From Sulfurivermis fontis (lineage in GTDB: Bacteria > Pseudomonadota > Gammaproteobacteria > Thiohalomonadales > Thiohalomonadaceae): a stretch of DNA of 64,000 bases. This document shows, one piece after another, positions 52,036 to 61,163 of the stretch; the first letter of the stretch is position 1, and every line of letters starts with the position of its first letter. The stretch lies in the NCBI RefSeq assembly GCF_004001245.1, contig NZ_AP018724.1:248001-312000 (forward strand), read 5' to 3'. The position numbers and the translations under genes are program-made. The notes beneath the pieces are model-generated. The model saw only the letters and a list, made by a program, of their open reading frames with translations, was not told where the DNA came from and did not search any database.

Positions 52036-52437
52036 ATGCGGATGATCGCGGCGAGGCAACTGCTGGTGTTGCTGGCCGGCATCGCAATGGTTGCCAATGC
52101 CCACGGCGCGGATGACGCCTATCTCAAGGCGCTGCAGGCGGAAACCCAGGCGATCACCAGTGGCGAGGCCGCCGGGGCGGCGGCACAGCCGCCTGCCGCG
52201 GCGGCCGACAGCAAGCCGCAGGCCTGGTCCGCTTCGGGTCAGGGGCTGGCAGAAGAGCTGCCGGTCAATCTGTCGCAGGAACAGTTCGAGGCGGCTCTGA
52301 AGAGCAGTTACTTCGGTACCTTCGTGTTCTATAACAAATTGACCGATGCCGACAAGGCCAAGGTCTACGAAGAGTACAAGGCTAATGCCCAGATCTCCCA
52401 CATTCGGGATACGACGACCAACCTGCTGAAGAAATAG
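52036..52437 (+). CDS. secreted protein of unknown function
   Basis: A 133-residue protein with a signal peptide (RQLLVLLAGIAMVANAHG). The mature part is Ala/Gln-rich and then helical (LPVNLSQEQFEAALKSSYFG, ADKAKVYEEYKAN). It has no cysteine in the mature part. AAGGGAGGGGGCGAAC precedes the ATG. It is co-directional with the rhodanese-like gene 25 bp downstream. Family not recognised. Confidence 0.65.
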   Translation: MRMIAARQLLVLLAGIAMVANAHGADDAYLKALQAETQAITSGEAAGAAAQPPAAAADSKPQAWSASGQGLAEELPVNLSQEQFEAALKSSYFGTFVFYNKLTDADKAKVYEEYKANAQISHIRDTTTNLLKK

Positions 52438-52462
52438 CAGACCAGAGGTCAGGGGAAAGAGG

Positions 52463-53209
52463 ATGGCAAAGATGCGAGTATTGCTGGGTACAGGCGTGGT
52501 GGCGCTGCTGAGCGCGCTGGCAGGCAATGCGCAGGCGCTGGAGGTGAAGATCACCGAGAGCAAGGAAACGGTAACCGTGCAGCATCACGGCAAGCCCTTC
52601 GTGATCCAGCGTGAGCAGGATCCCAATCACATCGTCGACCCCGCTTGGGGCAAGACCTCGCGCAAGTGTCCGCCCTTCTGCCTGCAGCCCAACGTGCCGC
52701 TGCCCGGCATCCACGCCGTGGGCGAGCTGGAGGTGCTGGATTTCATGGAGAAGTTCGTCAATACCGGCAAGGGCGTGCTGATCGATTCGCGCCTGCCGTC
52801 GTGGTATCTGGCGGGCACCATTCCGGGTTCGATAAACATTCCCTTCACCGTGTTCGGCGAAATTCCCACGGCGGCGGATGTGGAAAAGGCCTTCAAGTTG
52901 CTCGGTGCCGTGCGCCGACCCAATGTCGGTGGTCTCCAGCGTTCCCTGGAGCGCAACTTCGGTGACTGGTTCGGCAAGGACAAGACCGCCTACTGGGATT
53001 TCACCAACGCCAAGGAGGTACTGTTGTGGTGCAACGGTCCTTGGTGCGGCCAGTCGCCGCGCGCCATCAAGAATCTGGTGAACCTGGGCTATCCCAAGGA
53101 GCGTATCCACTACTATCGCGGCGGCATGCAGATGTGGAAGGTGCTCGGTTTCCCCACCGTGGTGCCTGATCCGGCCAGCGTGATGTTTGAAGTGAGCGGC
53201 GGCGAATAA
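52463..53209 (+). CDS. secreted rhodanese-like protein
   Basis: A 248-residue exported protein with a signal peptide (VALLSALAGNAQA) and one rhodanese domain (VLIDSRLPSWYLAGTIPGSI, VLLWCNGPWCGQSPRAIKNL with Cys in the active loop, and RGGMQMWKVLG). A conserved KCPPFCLQP before the domain has two cysteines. Related exported rhodaneses occur near cytochrome clusters of sulfur bacteria. Role in periplasmic sulfur transfer is inferred. Confidence 0.78.
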   Translation: MAKMRVLLGTGVVALLSALAGNAQALEVKITESKETVTVQHHGKPFVIQREQDPNHIVDPAWGKTSRKCPPFCLQPNVPLPGIHAVGELEVLDFMEKFVNTGKGVLIDSRLPSWYLAGTIPGSINIPFTVFGEIPTAADVEKAFKLLGAVRRPNVGGLQRSLERNFGDWFGKDKTAYWDFTNAKEVLLWCNGPWCGQSPRAIKNLVNLGYPKERIHYYRGGMQMWKVLGFPTVVPDPASVMFEVSGGE

Positions 53210-53226
53210 GCGCGCTGTCAGCATCG

Positions 53227-53264
53227 CAAACACAAAGGCCGGGTCGCCCCGGCCTTTGTGTTTG
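53227..53264. terminator. strong bidirectional terminator
   Basis: A 17-bp perfect stem (CAAACACAAAGGCCGGG and complement) with a TCGC loop. It lies between the rhodanese-like gene and the convergent fliL-like gene, ending TTTGTGTTTG on the plus strand and symmetrically on the minus. Confidence 0.85.
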
Positions 53265-53278
53265 CGGGTGGCCGATTG

Positions 53279-53686
53279 CTACTGGATGACGAAATCGGTG
53301 AAGTAGATCGCCTCCAACGCTTCGCGCTTCAGGCCAGCATGGGTTTCCAGCACGCTGCGCAGTTCCTCCAGCGCCTGCAGGCGTACCTGTTCGCGCGCTT
53401 GCACGTCGTACATCTGCTCCACGCTCTGCGCCGATAACAGGGTGATGAGGGCATGTCGCACCGGTCCGGTGTGTTCCTTCAGGGCGCTCAGTACGGCAGG
53501 ATCACGGCTCATGGCCTGCACCTTCACCTGCATGAAGCGCACACGCCCTTCACTGCGCAGGTTGACCACGATGGCCGGTTCCAGCGCCAGGTAGGGGCCG
53601 GCAGGGGCGCCGCCTCCGCCGGAGGCCAGCACGGCCGATGAAGCGAGGGAGGTACACAGTAGCAGGGCGGAAAGCAGTCGTTTCAT
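53279..53686 (-). CDS. fliL: FliL-like protein, exported
   Basis: A 135-residue protein with a signal-like N-terminus (KRLLSALLLCTSLASSAVLA) and a FliL-type domain (YLALEPAIVVNLRSEGRVRF, ALITLLSAQSVEQM, then IYFTDFVIQ). FliL assists the flagellar stator. No flagellar genes are next to it, and its N-terminus resembles a cleavable signal rather than a membrane anchor, so it may be a FliL paralogue of other use. Confidence 0.65.
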   Translation of the reverse strand: MKRLLSALLLCTSLASSAVLASGGGGAPAGPYLALEPAIVVNLRSEGRVRFMQVKVQAMSRDPAVLSALKEHTGPVRHALITLLSAQSVEQMYDVQAREQVRLQALEELRSVLETHAGLKREALEAIYFTDFVIQ

Positions 53687-53751
53687 TGCATGCAATCGGT
53701 TGGGTGGGGCTGCCTATGATGCCATGAACGCATGACAGCTGCGAGACACGG

Positions 53752-54663
53752 CTATGCGTCTTTTTTGCGTCGTGCACGCGGATGGGCGGCGTCGTAGACC
53801 TTGGCGAGGTGCTGGAAATCGAGGTGGGTATAGATCTGTGTGGTGGCGATGTTGGCGTGGCCGAGCAGTTCCTGTACCGCGCGCAGGTCGCCGCTGGACT
53901 CCAGCACATGGCTGGCGAAGGAGTGGCGCAGCATGTGTGGATGCACCGGCACCGCCAGGCCCTGGGCGAGGGCGTGGCGGCGCAGCCGCTCCTGCACGGT
54001 GCGGGCGGCGATGCGCTTGCCGCCACGGCCGAGAAACAGGGCGGTGGTACCGGCGGCCCCCTTCTGCAGGTGGCGGCGTTGCAGCCAGTCCTGCAGCGCC
54101 GCCAGGGCCTTGCGGCCGACCGGCAGCACACGGGTCTTGGCGCCCTTGCCGGTGACGCGCACGGTGGCGTCGCTCATGTCGACATCGTTGCAGTCGAGAC
54201 CGACCAGCTCGGCGAGACGCAGACCGGAGGAGTACATCAACTCCATGATGGCGCGGTCGCGCACGGCATCGTCGTCGTCACCCGGGATCTCCAGCAGGCG
54301 CGCCGTCTGATCCACGTCGAGGGTCTGCGGCAGGGTACGGGGACTCTTGGGGGCCGGGATGTCCAGCGCCGGGTTGTGGCCGGTGATGCCCTCGCGCAGC
54401 AGATAGTTGAAGAAGCTGCGGATGGCGGACAGCTCGCGCTGCAGGCTGCTGCCGCCGATGCCGGAGCGGTGGCGCCAGGCGACGTAGGCGCGTATCTGCG
54501 GTGCCTGCAGGGCGCCCCAGTCAGCGATGCCCTGACGGTCGCAGAATTCGCTCAAATGGCGCAGGTCGCGCAGGTAGTTGTCGAGGGTGTGGGGCGACAG
54601 GCGACGCTCGTGGCGCAGATGCTGCGCGTAGCGCTCGAGCCAGTTCAGCGCCGCTTCCTGCAT
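53752..54663 (-). CDS. xerC: tyrosine recombinase XerC
   Basis: A 303-residue site-specific recombinase for dimer resolution at dif. Catalytic residues are visible: Arg in SSGLRLAELVGL, Lys in VTGKGAKTRVLPVG, HxxR in HPHMLRHSFASHVL, His in LLGHANI and Tyr in TTQIYTHLD. ATG 54663 gives the usual MQEAALNWLERYA; the longer frame to 54813 is not part of it. Confidence 0.95.
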   Translation of the reverse strand: MQEAALNWLERYAQHLRHERRLSPHTLDNYLRDLRHLSEFCDRQGIADWGALQAPQIRAYVAWRHRSGIGGSSLQRELSAIRSFFNYLLREGITGHNPALDIPAPKSPRTLPQTLDVDQTARLLEIPGDDDDAVRDRAIMELMYSSGLRLAELVGLDCNDVDMSDATVRVTGKGAKTRVLPVGRKALAALQDWLQRRHLQKGAAGTTALFLGRGGKRIAARTVQERLRRHALAQGLAVPVHPHMLRHSFASHVLESSGDLRAVQELLGHANIATTQIYTHLDFQHLAKVYDAAHPRARRKKDA

Positions 54664-54667
54664 CGGA

Positions 54668-55333
54668 CTAGCCCGATGCCGCCGGACGCAGCAGGCGCGC
54701 CACCACGGCGCCGAGATAGCGCAGAAAGGTGGTGCCCATTTCGGCGTGGAAGCGGCGCGGATCGATGCTGCCGATGCCGAGCACGCCGAGGCACTGTTGC
54801 GACTCTGCCGCAAACAACGGGATCACCGCGCCGGAGGCCAGCTCATCCGCCGCCTTGCCAAACAGATATTGCGCTTGTGGCGGCGCGATGTGGCCGCACA
54901 CCGGTTCGCCGCGCTCGATGACCCGGGTGAAGAGTTCCCGCTCCCGTGCGCTGTCGGTACCGAACAGTTTCAGTTCCACCGCGTCGGCATGGAAGTCCTC
55001 GCGCAGCCCGTCACGCAGGCGGCGCAGCAGCGCCTCGCTGCCGCGTGCCTCCAGCAGGCCGAGGATCAACTGCTCGATGCGTTCCAGCAGGTGCTCGTTG
55101 TCGCGTGCCGTCTGGGTCAGCTGCTGCAGCTTGCGCTTGAGCTCCTGGCGCTGCTCGCGCAGTACCGCCACCTGGCGCTCGATGAGGGATACCGCACCCT
55201 TGGCATCGTGGGGCAGTTCCAGGTCGGTGAGCAGATAGTCGTGGCGCAGAAAGAAGTCGGGGTGGCGGCGCAGGTAGTCGGCGACGCTGGCGTCGCTCAA
55301 TACGCTACTGTCGATATCCGGCTGTGTGCTCAC
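54668..55333 (-). CDS. DUF484 family protein
   Basis: A 221-residue protein with a coiled-coil N-terminal half ([16 protein letters not shown], then [17 protein letters not shown]) and a GAF-like C-terminal domain ([20 protein letters not shown]). DUF484 proteins stand between dapF and xerC in most gammaproteobacteria (E. coli yigA). Starts with GTG at 55333, which overlaps the dapF stop (GTGA). Function unknown. Confidence 0.9.
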   Translation of the reverse strand: MSTQPDIDSSVLSDASVADYLRRHPDFFLRHDYLLTDLELPHDAKGAVSLIERQVAVLREQRQELKRKLQQLTQTARDNEHLLERIEQLILGLLEARGSEALLRRLRDGLREDFHADAVELKLFGTDSARERELFTRVIERGEPVCGHIAPPQAQYLFGKAADELASGAVIPLFAAESQQCLGVLGIGSIDPRRFHAEMGTTFLRYLGAVVARLLRPAASG

Positions 55334-56160
55334 AGTTCGATTTCCCCCTGAAATACCCGTGTCGCCGGTCCCGTCATCCACAGCGGCTGGTTACCGCCGT
55401 CCCAGTGTATGGTGAGGCTGCCGCCCGGCAGGTCGACGCGCACCGTGTCATCCAGCTCGCCCCAGCGCCGTCCCACGGCGACCGCTGCGCAGGCCCCGGT
55501 GCCGCAGGCCAGGGTCTCGCCGGCGCCGCGCTCGAACACGCGCAGGCGGATATGGCGGCGGTCGACGATCTGCATGAAGCCGACGTTGACCCGGTGCGGA
55601 AAACGCGGGTGTGATTCCAGCAGCGGTCCGAGCCGTTCCACCTCGGCCGTGGCGATGTCTTCCACGCGCAGCACGGCATGGGGATTGCCCATGGAGACGG
55701 CGCCGATGGCGAGTGGTTCGCCGCCGACTTCCAGCGGGTATTTGTCCGCCTCGGCGTCGGCGGTGAACGGAATTTGCTGCGGCTCGAAGCGCGGCGCGCC
55801 CATGTTGACGCGAACCTCGCCGTTGGCCTCCACGTAGAGGGTGATCACGCCGGAGGCGGTTTCCACCACGATGGTGTCCTTGGTGGTGAGGCCCTCGTCG
55901 CGCACGAAACGGGCGAAGCAGCGCGCGCCGTTACCGCACTGCTCCACTTCGCCGCCGTCGGCATTGAAGATGCGGTAGCGGAAGTCGACGCCGTTCTGCG
56001 TGGGTTTCTCCACCAGCAGCACCTGATCGCAGCCGATACCGAAACGGCGGTCGGCGAGGAAGCGTACCTGTGCGCTGTTGAGCCGGACGTCGCGGCGATA
56101 GGCGTCGATGACCACGAAGTCATTGCCCAGACCGTGCATCTTGACGAAGGGAAGGTGCAT
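55330..56160 (-). CDS. dapF: diaminopimelate epimerase
   Basis: A 276-residue enzyme converting LL- to meso-diaminopimelate. Its catalytic cysteines lie in [11 protein letters not shown] and [13 protein letters not shown]. It acts with lysA nearby in lysine and peptidoglycan synthesis. The neighbour genes show the gammaproteobacterial dapF-DUF484-xerC order. Confidence 0.97.
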   Translation of the reverse strand: MHLPFVKMHGLGNDFVVIDAYRRDVRLNSAQVRFLADRRFGIGCDQVLLVEKPTQNGVDFRYRIFNADGGEVEQCGNGARCFARFVRDEGLTTKDTIVVETASGVITLYVEANGEVRVNMGAPRFEPQQIPFTADAEADKYPLEVGGEPLAIGAVSMGNPHAVLRVEDIATAEVERLGPLLESHPRFPHRVNVGFMQIVDRRHIRLRVFERGAGETLACGTGACAAVAVGRRWGELDDTVRVDLPGGSLTIHWDGGNQPLWMTGPATRVFQGEIEL

Positions 56161-56171
56161 GGCGATTCAGG

Positions 56172-56621
56172 TTACCCCGAGTCGGCGCCGTTGGAAAGGG
56201 CGTTGCCGCAACCCAGCCAGTCCTTGTAGATACAGCGGTCCATCACCACCCAGATACCGGCGGCGCGGGCGCGCTGCGCGGCAGCTGCATTGACCACGCC
56301 TTCTTGTAGCCACAGTGCCGGTACATTCAGCGCGATGCAGGCATCGACGATCTCGTCCACATATTCGGGGGCGCGGAACACGTCCACCAGATCGACGGGG
56401 CCGGGCAGCGCCTGCAGATCGGCACAGGCGGGTTCGCCCAATATGCTGTCCACCGCCGGGCGCACCGGCACGATGCGGCAGCCGAAGCGTTGCAGCGCCT
56501 GCGCCACCACATAACTGGGGCGATCGGACCTGGGCGACAGGCCCACCACGGCCACGGTGCGTATCTGGCGCAGGCGCCGGCAGATTTCCTCGCGGGAGGG
56601 GTTTTCGAAACTGGTGGTCAT
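56172..56621 (-). CDS. CoA-binding domain protein
   Basis: A 149-residue Rossmann-type protein (VAVVGLSPRSDRPSYVVAQAL, ALWLQEGVVNAAAAQRARAAG) of the YccU/CoA-binding group. The C-terminal DRCIYKDW is typical. The overlap with the methyltransferase gene downstream indicates co-translation. Function unknown. Confidence 0.85.
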   Translation of the reverse strand: MTTSFENPSREEICRRLRQIRTVAVVGLSPRSDRPSYVVAQALQRFGCRIVPVRPAVDSILGEPACADLQALPGPVDLVDVFRAPEYVDEIVDACIALNVPALWLQEGVVNAAAAQRARAAGIWVVMDRCIYKDWLGCGNALSNGADSG

Positions 56622-57283
56622 GGCAGATACCCGCTGACGGTGAAGTGGCGATCGCTGACTACGGTGACGGTGAGGTCGAGACCGGCGGCGGCGAGTTGTG
56701 CCGCCACCTCCTCCGGCGTGTAGGCGGCGAGCAGGGAGTGGAAGAAATCATGGCGCAGCACATCCGGCTCGGCGGCGGCGTACTGCTCCACCATGGCTTG
56801 CGCTGCGGTCCGGCTGTGCGGACGCATCAGGTCCATGACGAATACCGCCGCGCCCGGTGCCGCATATCTGAGCATGCTTTGCCACAGGACCAGCGGGTCG
56901 GCCAGATGATGCAGCAGGCTGTTGCTGATCACCACGTCATAGTTCGGCAGAGGCAGCTTCGCACCGGGCAGATAGCCGTGAATGTAGCGAATCCGTCCCT
57001 CCAGGCCGCTGCCCGCCTGCATCGCTTCGGCGTGATGCAGCATGGCGGCGGCAGCGTCGATGCCGTGCACGATGCAGGACGGGTAGGCGCGGGCGAAGCG
57101 GCGCGTGATATCACCGGGCCCGCAGCCGAGGTCGAGCACGCAGCCCTGCGGCGCAAGACCGGGAAACCGCGCGCGGAACAGCTCGATGAAGCGCTGGTGC
57201 GGTACGCTGAAGTCGGCCTCGGCGTAGGCACGCGCCTGGGCCGCCTCGTCCATCAGTTCGGGTTCGGCAATGCGCTCCATCAT
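56618..57283 (-). CDS. class I SAM-dependent methyltransferase
   Basis: A 221-residue methyltransferase with motif I CVLDLGCGPGDITRRFA, motif II IDAAAAMLHHAEAM and post-motif VISNSLLHHL. The substrate is unknown. The ATG at 57283 overlaps the lysA stop (ATGA); a second ATG lies at 57280. Between lysA and the CoA-binding gene, which suggests co-expression rather than function. Confidence 0.82.
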   Translation of the reverse strand: MMERIAEPELMDEAAQARAYAEADFSVPHQRFIELFRARFPGLAPQGCVLDLGCGPGDITRRFARAYPSCIVHGIDAAAAMLHHAEAMQAGSGLEGRIRYIHGYLPGAKLPLPNYDVVISNSLLHHLADPLVLWQSMLRYAAPGAAVFVMDLMRPHSRTAAQAMVEQYAAAEPDVLRHDFFHSLLAAYTPEEVAAQLAAAGLDLTVTVVSDRHFTVSGYLP

Positions 57284-58530
57284 TCCGGCAGCAGGCTTTC
57301 GCCGGCGTACAGCGCGGGCAGCGTCTCGCGCTGCCGCACCAGGAAGCTCTGGCCGCCATCCACCATCACCTCGGCGGCGCGTGGCCGGGTGTTGTAGTTG
57401 GAGCTCATGGAGAAGCCGTAGGCGCCGGCGGAGCGCACGGCGAGCAGGTCGCCCTCGCGCAGGGCGAGCGCGCGGTCCTTGCCGAGGAAGTCGCCGGTTT
57501 CGCAGATGGGGCCGACGATGTCGTAGTGCTGTTCCGGCACGTCGCTGCGCGGTGCGGCCGGGACGATGTCCATCCACGCCTCGTACAGGGTGGGGCGGAT
57601 CAGATCGTTCATCGCCGCATCGACCACGGCGAAGTTCTTGTGCGGCGTATGCTTCAGGTATTCGACGCGGGTGAGCAGCAGGCCGGCGTTGCCGATGATG
57701 GCGCGGCCCGGTTCGATGATCACCTTGAGGTCGCGGCCGGCCAGGCGATCCAGCAGCGGGGCGGCGTAGTCGCCGGGCAGCGGCGGGGTCTCGTCGCGGT
57801 AGGTGATGCCGAGACCACCACCGAGGTCGAGATGGCGCACGGCGATGCCGCGCTGATACAGGGTATCGACCAGCGCCAGCACGCGGTCCAGCGCATCGAC
57901 GAAGGGGCGCGTCTCGGTGATCTGCGAGCCGATGTGGCAATCCACGCCGATGACCTCGATATGGGGCATCTCGGCGGCGCGGGCGTAGACATCGGGTGCA
58001 GCCTGGATGTCGATGCCGAACTTGTTTTCCTTCAGGCCGGTGGAGATGTAGGGATGGGTCTTGGCATCGACATCCGGATTGACGCGCAGCGACACCGGTG
58101 CGCGCAGGCCCAGCTCGCCGGCCACCCGGTTGAGGCGTTCCAGCTCCGGCTCCGATTCGACGTTGAAACAGTGGATGCCCACCTCCAGCGCGCGGCGCAT
58201 CTCGTCGGCGCGTTTGCCGACGCCGGAGAACACCACCCGGGCCGGTTCGCCGCCGGCGGCGAGCACGCGTTCCAGTTCACCCACCGACACGATGTCGAAG
58301 CCGGCGCCGAGGCGCGCCAGCACATTGAGCACGGCGAGATTGGAGTTGGCCTTTACCGCATAGCACACCAGGTGTTCGGTACCGGCCAGGGCGGCGTCGA
58401 AGGCGCGGTAGTGGCGCTCGATGGTGGCGCGGGAGTAGACGTAGCAGGGCGTGCCGTAGCGCTCGGCCAGGATAGTGACGTCGATGTCTTCGGCGTACAG
58501 GCGGCCGTCGCGGAAGGTGAAATGGTCCAT
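57280..58530 (-). CDS. lysA: diaminopimelate decarboxylase
   Basis: A 416-residue PLP enzyme making lysine from meso-diaminopimelate. PLP Lys in CYAVKANSNLAVL, IEPGRAIIGNAG, PICETGDFLGKDR and GAYGFSMSSNYN are present. It lies between lptM and the methyltransferase gene. Confidence 0.97.
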   Translation of the reverse strand: MDHFTFRDGRLYAEDIDVTILAERYGTPCYVYSRATIERHYRAFDAALAGTEHLVCYAVKANSNLAVLNVLARLGAGFDIVSVGELERVLAAGGEPARVVFSGVGKRADEMRRALEVGIHCFNVESEPELERLNRVAGELGLRAPVSLRVNPDVDAKTHPYISTGLKENKFGIDIQAAPDVYARAAEMPHIEVIGVDCHIGSQITETRPFVDALDRVLALVDTLYQRGIAVRHLDLGGGLGITYRDETPPLPGDYAAPLLDRLAGRDLKVIIEPGRAIIGNAGLLLTRVEYLKHTPHKNFAVVDAAMNDLIRPTLYEAWMDIVPAAPRSDVPEQHYDIVGPICETGDFLGKDRALALREGDLLAVRSAGAYGFSMSSNYNTRPRAAEVMVDGGQSFLVRQRETLPALYAGESLLPE

Positions 58531-58549
58531 GGTGCGCAGGGGATCCGGG

Positions 58550-58684
58550 TTATTGTGATTCTTGCTGTTGCGTGTCCTGCGGCAGATAGAGATCGCCGCG
58601 CGCGCCGCATCCGCCCAGCATGCTCATGGCGGCAAGCACGGCGATGACGGCCCACAGGGCGTATTGTCCCCAGCAAAAACGCAT
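58550..58684 (-). CDS. lptM: LPS translocon maturation lipoprotein LptM (YifL-like)
   Basis: A 44-residue lipoprotein, too short for many gene finders. MRFCWGQYALWAVIAVLAAM is followed by the lipobox MLGGC and the conserved end GARGDLYLPQD. LptM helps assemble the LptD outer-membrane complex. It is upstream of lysA and divergent from cyaY, as in other gammaproteobacteria. Confidence 0.88.
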   Translation of the reverse strand: MRFCWGQYALWAVIAVLAAMSMLGGCGARGDLYLPQDTQQQESQ

Positions 58685-58755
58685 GACGGGCAAACCTCGA
58701 TGGTAGAAAGCGGTAGTATACCTGCAACGCGATACCGATTTCAGGAGCCAACCCC

Positions 58756-59082
58756 ATGGAAACCATGAGCGAATCCGATTTCAACCGGCGCATCGACGAT
58801 ACCCTGCGCGCCATCGAGGCGGCGTTGGACGCGGCCGGCAGCGACCTCGATTACGAGAACAGCGGCGGTATCCTCACCGTGCGCTGCGACAACGGCTCGC
58901 AGCTGATCCTCAATCGGCAGACGCCGGTGCGGCAGCTCTGGCTGGCGGCGCGCAGCGGCGGCTTTCACTTCAACTGGGATGCGGCGACGGAGGGTTGGGT
59001 GCGCGACAGCGACGGCGCAGGACTGCTGCCGGTCCTGCAGGAACTGTTTGCCGCGCAATGCGGCGAGAGCGTGTCGCTGTAA
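58756..59082 (+). CDS. cyaY: frataxin-like iron donor CyaY
   Basis: A 108-residue frataxin. The acidic first helix and the beta-sheet segments (ENSGGILTVRCDNGSQLILN, PVRQLWLAARSGGFHF) are typical. It regulates iron-sulfur cluster assembly. The ATG at 58756 follows AGGAG by 8 nt. Divergent from lptM. Confidence 0.93.
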   Translation: METMSESDFNRRIDDTLRAIEAALDAAGSDLDYENSGGILTVRCDNGSQLILNRQTPVRQLWLAARSGGFHFNWDAATEGWVRDSDGAGLLPVLQELFAAQCGESVSL

Positions 59083-59129
59083 CAGCCCGCTTCGCCGGTT
59101 CATCGCCCGGCTCCGGTGCCGGGCGCCGA

Positions 59130-59513
59130 GGCGGCTCGGCTCCTCCAGGGCCTTGGGCCGGATCAGGGTGTGATTGTCCGCCGGTATGGGGTAGTCGCGC
59201 CACAGGCTCATGCCCCTGGCGCGCCAGTTCATCCAGCGCCAGCGGCGGCAGGAGGTTGGCGGCGCCCTCCGCGGCGAGCCAGGCGTGGAGGGCGGGATGG
59301 TTCTCCGCCAGATCGGAGGTCTGTCAGCTGAGCCGGGGGAATTCTGGAGTGAAATCGACCAGCCTGCTGGCCCGTGCCGCTGCCGAGCGCCAGCAGGCGG
59401 CGGCGCCGAGGCAGCACCTCGCGCCATATGCTCAGCATCGGGGCGTGGTTTTGCAGGCAGGACTCCGCGAGCGGCCTCATCGGCTTGTATCCCCAGTTGC
59501 TGTTGGTCGACAA
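59130..59513 (-). pseudogene. DUF938 methyltransferase remnant
   Basis: On the minus strand the first frame reads NWGYKPMRPLAESCLQNHAP and RRRRLLALGSGTGQQAGRF, as in DUF938 SAM methyltransferases. Homology continues in another frame (SDLAENHPALHAWLAAEGAA, NLLPPLALDELA) and jumps to the C-terminal end (GMSLWRDYPIPADNHTLI). The central catalytic part is missing. At least one frameshift and one deletion make it non-functional. It fills the 510 bp between cyaY and the cytochrome gene, in which nothing else was recognised. Confidence 0.75.
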
Positions 59514-59592
59514 TGGGAGCCCCAGGGATATAACTCAATGCCCGCGGCCTTGTTGCCATGCCGGGCGCACAAAGAAATGCGGGGACGATGTG

Positions 59593-60627
59593 ATGCGGTT
59601 TGTCTCGTTTTTGCTGTTGGCTCTGCTGGCTTTGCCACTGGCGGCGGCGCCCCGTGGCGCCGAACTGTATGCCCAGAACTGCGCCGTGTGCCACGGCGCC
59701 GACGGCCGCGGCGGCGTGGGTGTGCCGCTGGCCCTGCCCAGTTTCCTGTCCAGCGTCAGCGACGATTACCTGATTGCCACCATTCGGCATGGCCGCCCCG
59801 GCCGCGTGATGCCGGCCTTCAGCCAGTTGCGCGATGCCGAGGTGCGAGCCATCGTCGCCCACCTGCGCAGCTGGATGCCGGCCGGCAGTACCGTAGTCAA
59901 TCTGGCAAGCGGCCCGGTGAAGGGGGATGCGGCGCGCGGCAAGACACTGTTCGCCGAGCGCTGTGCGGTATGCCATGGCGCCCACGGCGAAGGTGGCCAC
60001 GGCACCGGCGTGACCTTCTCGCGTCCGCGCGACCTGCCCATCATCGCCCCGGCGCTGAACAATCCCGGTTTCCTCGCTTCCGCCTCCGATCAGATGATCA
60101 AGACCACGCTGATGAACGGACGCGACGGTACGCCGATGGTGTCGTTTCTCAAGCAGGGCCTGCAGGAGCGCGACATCGACGACATCGTGACTTATGTGCG
60201 TACCTTTGCCAAAGGTCCCGGCTGGAAGCCCGGCAACGACGATACGCCGGTGCTGGAGATGGACTCGCCCTATACGTTTGCCGAAACGGTGGAGGCGGTG
60301 AAGCGTGCCGCGGTGGGCAAGAATTTCCGCATCATCCGCGAGCAGTCGCTGGAAAATGGCCTGTTTGCCGAGACGGAGGAGACTAAGGAAACGCACATCG
60401 TCTATTTCTGCAATTTCAATTTCATCAACCAGGCGCTGGCGCTGGACCCCCGTGTCGGCCTGTTCATGCCCTGCCGCATCACCGTGGTGGAGCGCGAGGG
60501 CCAGGTGAAGATGATGAGCATCAATCCGAAGTATCTGAGCCGTCTGTTCAACAACGCCGAACTCGACAAGCCGTGCGAGGAGATGTACCAGGTGTACATG
60601 GGCATCATGGAGGAGGCCTCGCTATGA
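59593..60627 (+). CDS. dihaem cytochrome c fused to DUF302
   Basis: A 344-residue exported protein (signal FLLLALLALPLAAA). Two cytochrome c domains have NCAVCHGADGRGG and RCAVCHGAHGEGG. After residue 215 comes a DUF302 domain (YTFAETVEAVKRAAVGKNF, FFCNFN-like HIVYFCNFNF). DUF302 binds unknown ligands and here is joined to electron transfer. Its stop overlaps the start of the second DUF302 gene (CTATGATG). Confidence 0.85.
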   Translation: MRFVSFLLLALLALPLAAAPRGAELYAQNCAVCHGADGRGGVGVPLALPSFLSSVSDDYLIATIRHGRPGRVMPAFSQLRDAEVRAIVAHLRSWMPAGSTVVNLASGPVKGDAARGKTLFAERCAVCHGAHGEGGHGTGVTFSRPRDLPIIAPALNNPGFLASASDQMIKTTLMNGRDGTPMVSFLKQGLQERDIDDIVTYVRTFAKGPGWKPGNDDTPVLEMDSPYTFAETVEAVKRAAVGKNFRIIREQSLENGLFAETEETKETHIVYFCNFNFINQALALDPRVGLFMPCRITVVEREGQVKMMSINPKYLSRLFNNAELDKPCEEMYQVYMGIMEEASL

Positions 60628-61082
60628 TGCGCTGTCGGTCGCTGTTGCTGTCGCTGCTGCTTACGTTCGGACTGAGCGCGGGTGTCGCTGCGGACGAGCT
60701 GTTCATGGTGCGCTCGGATCATGCCTTCCCGGAAACCATGTCCACCCTGCAGGAGGTGATTACGCGCCATGGCTATACCGTCTCGCGCGTGCAGCGCGTG
60801 GACATCGGCCTGACTGACAGCGGTTTCAAGACCGACATGTATCGCCTGGTGTTTTTCGCCAAGCCCGCCGAACTGCGCGATCTGTCGCAGCGCTATCCTC
60901 ATCTCATTCCCTATCTACCATGGCCGATCACCATCTTCGCCGAAGGGGAGGAGACCCTGCTGGTCACCGCCAATCCGGCCGAGCTGCACGCCCTGGCGCA
61001 CAACGACGAGCTGAAGCAGTTGTTCCAGCGCTGGAGCGTGGAGTACCGCGCGATATTGGAAGAGGTGCGGAAGGGGGAATAA
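60624..61082 (+). CDS. exported DUF302-like protein
   Basis: A 152-residue exported protein with a signal peptide (LLLSLLLTFGLSAGVAA). It resembles DUF302 (SDHAFPETMSTLQEVITRHG, then a helical C-terminal half with no haem motif). It is co-translated with the cytochrome-DUF302 fusion, so the two probably act together. Function unknown. ATG 60624 or 60627. Confidence 0.72.
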   Translation: MMRCRSLLLSLLLTFGLSAGVAADELFMVRSDHAFPETMSTLQEVITRHGYTVSRVQRVDIGLTDSGFKTDMYRLVFFAKPAELRDLSQRYPHLIPYLPWPITIFAEGEETLLVTANPAELHALAHNDELKQLFQRWSVEYRAILEEVRKGE

Positions 61083-61091
61083 ACCAGCCGT

Positions 61092-61163
61092 AGGTGACAA
61101 GTTTCAAGTAGCAAGAGAACCCCAAACACTCTTGCTTGTCACTTGTCACTTGTCACTTGTCAC
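61092..61163. repeat. inverted heptamer repeat, TTGTCAC family
   Basis: The left arm (61092-61117) has GGTGACAAGTTTCAAGTAGC and AAGAG; the right arm (61130-61163) is CTCTTGC followed by four tandem TTGTCAC units. About 12 bp lies between. The right end overlaps the cyaA stop codon. The exact tandem copies suggest a recent slippage-type expansion. Confidence 0.8.
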
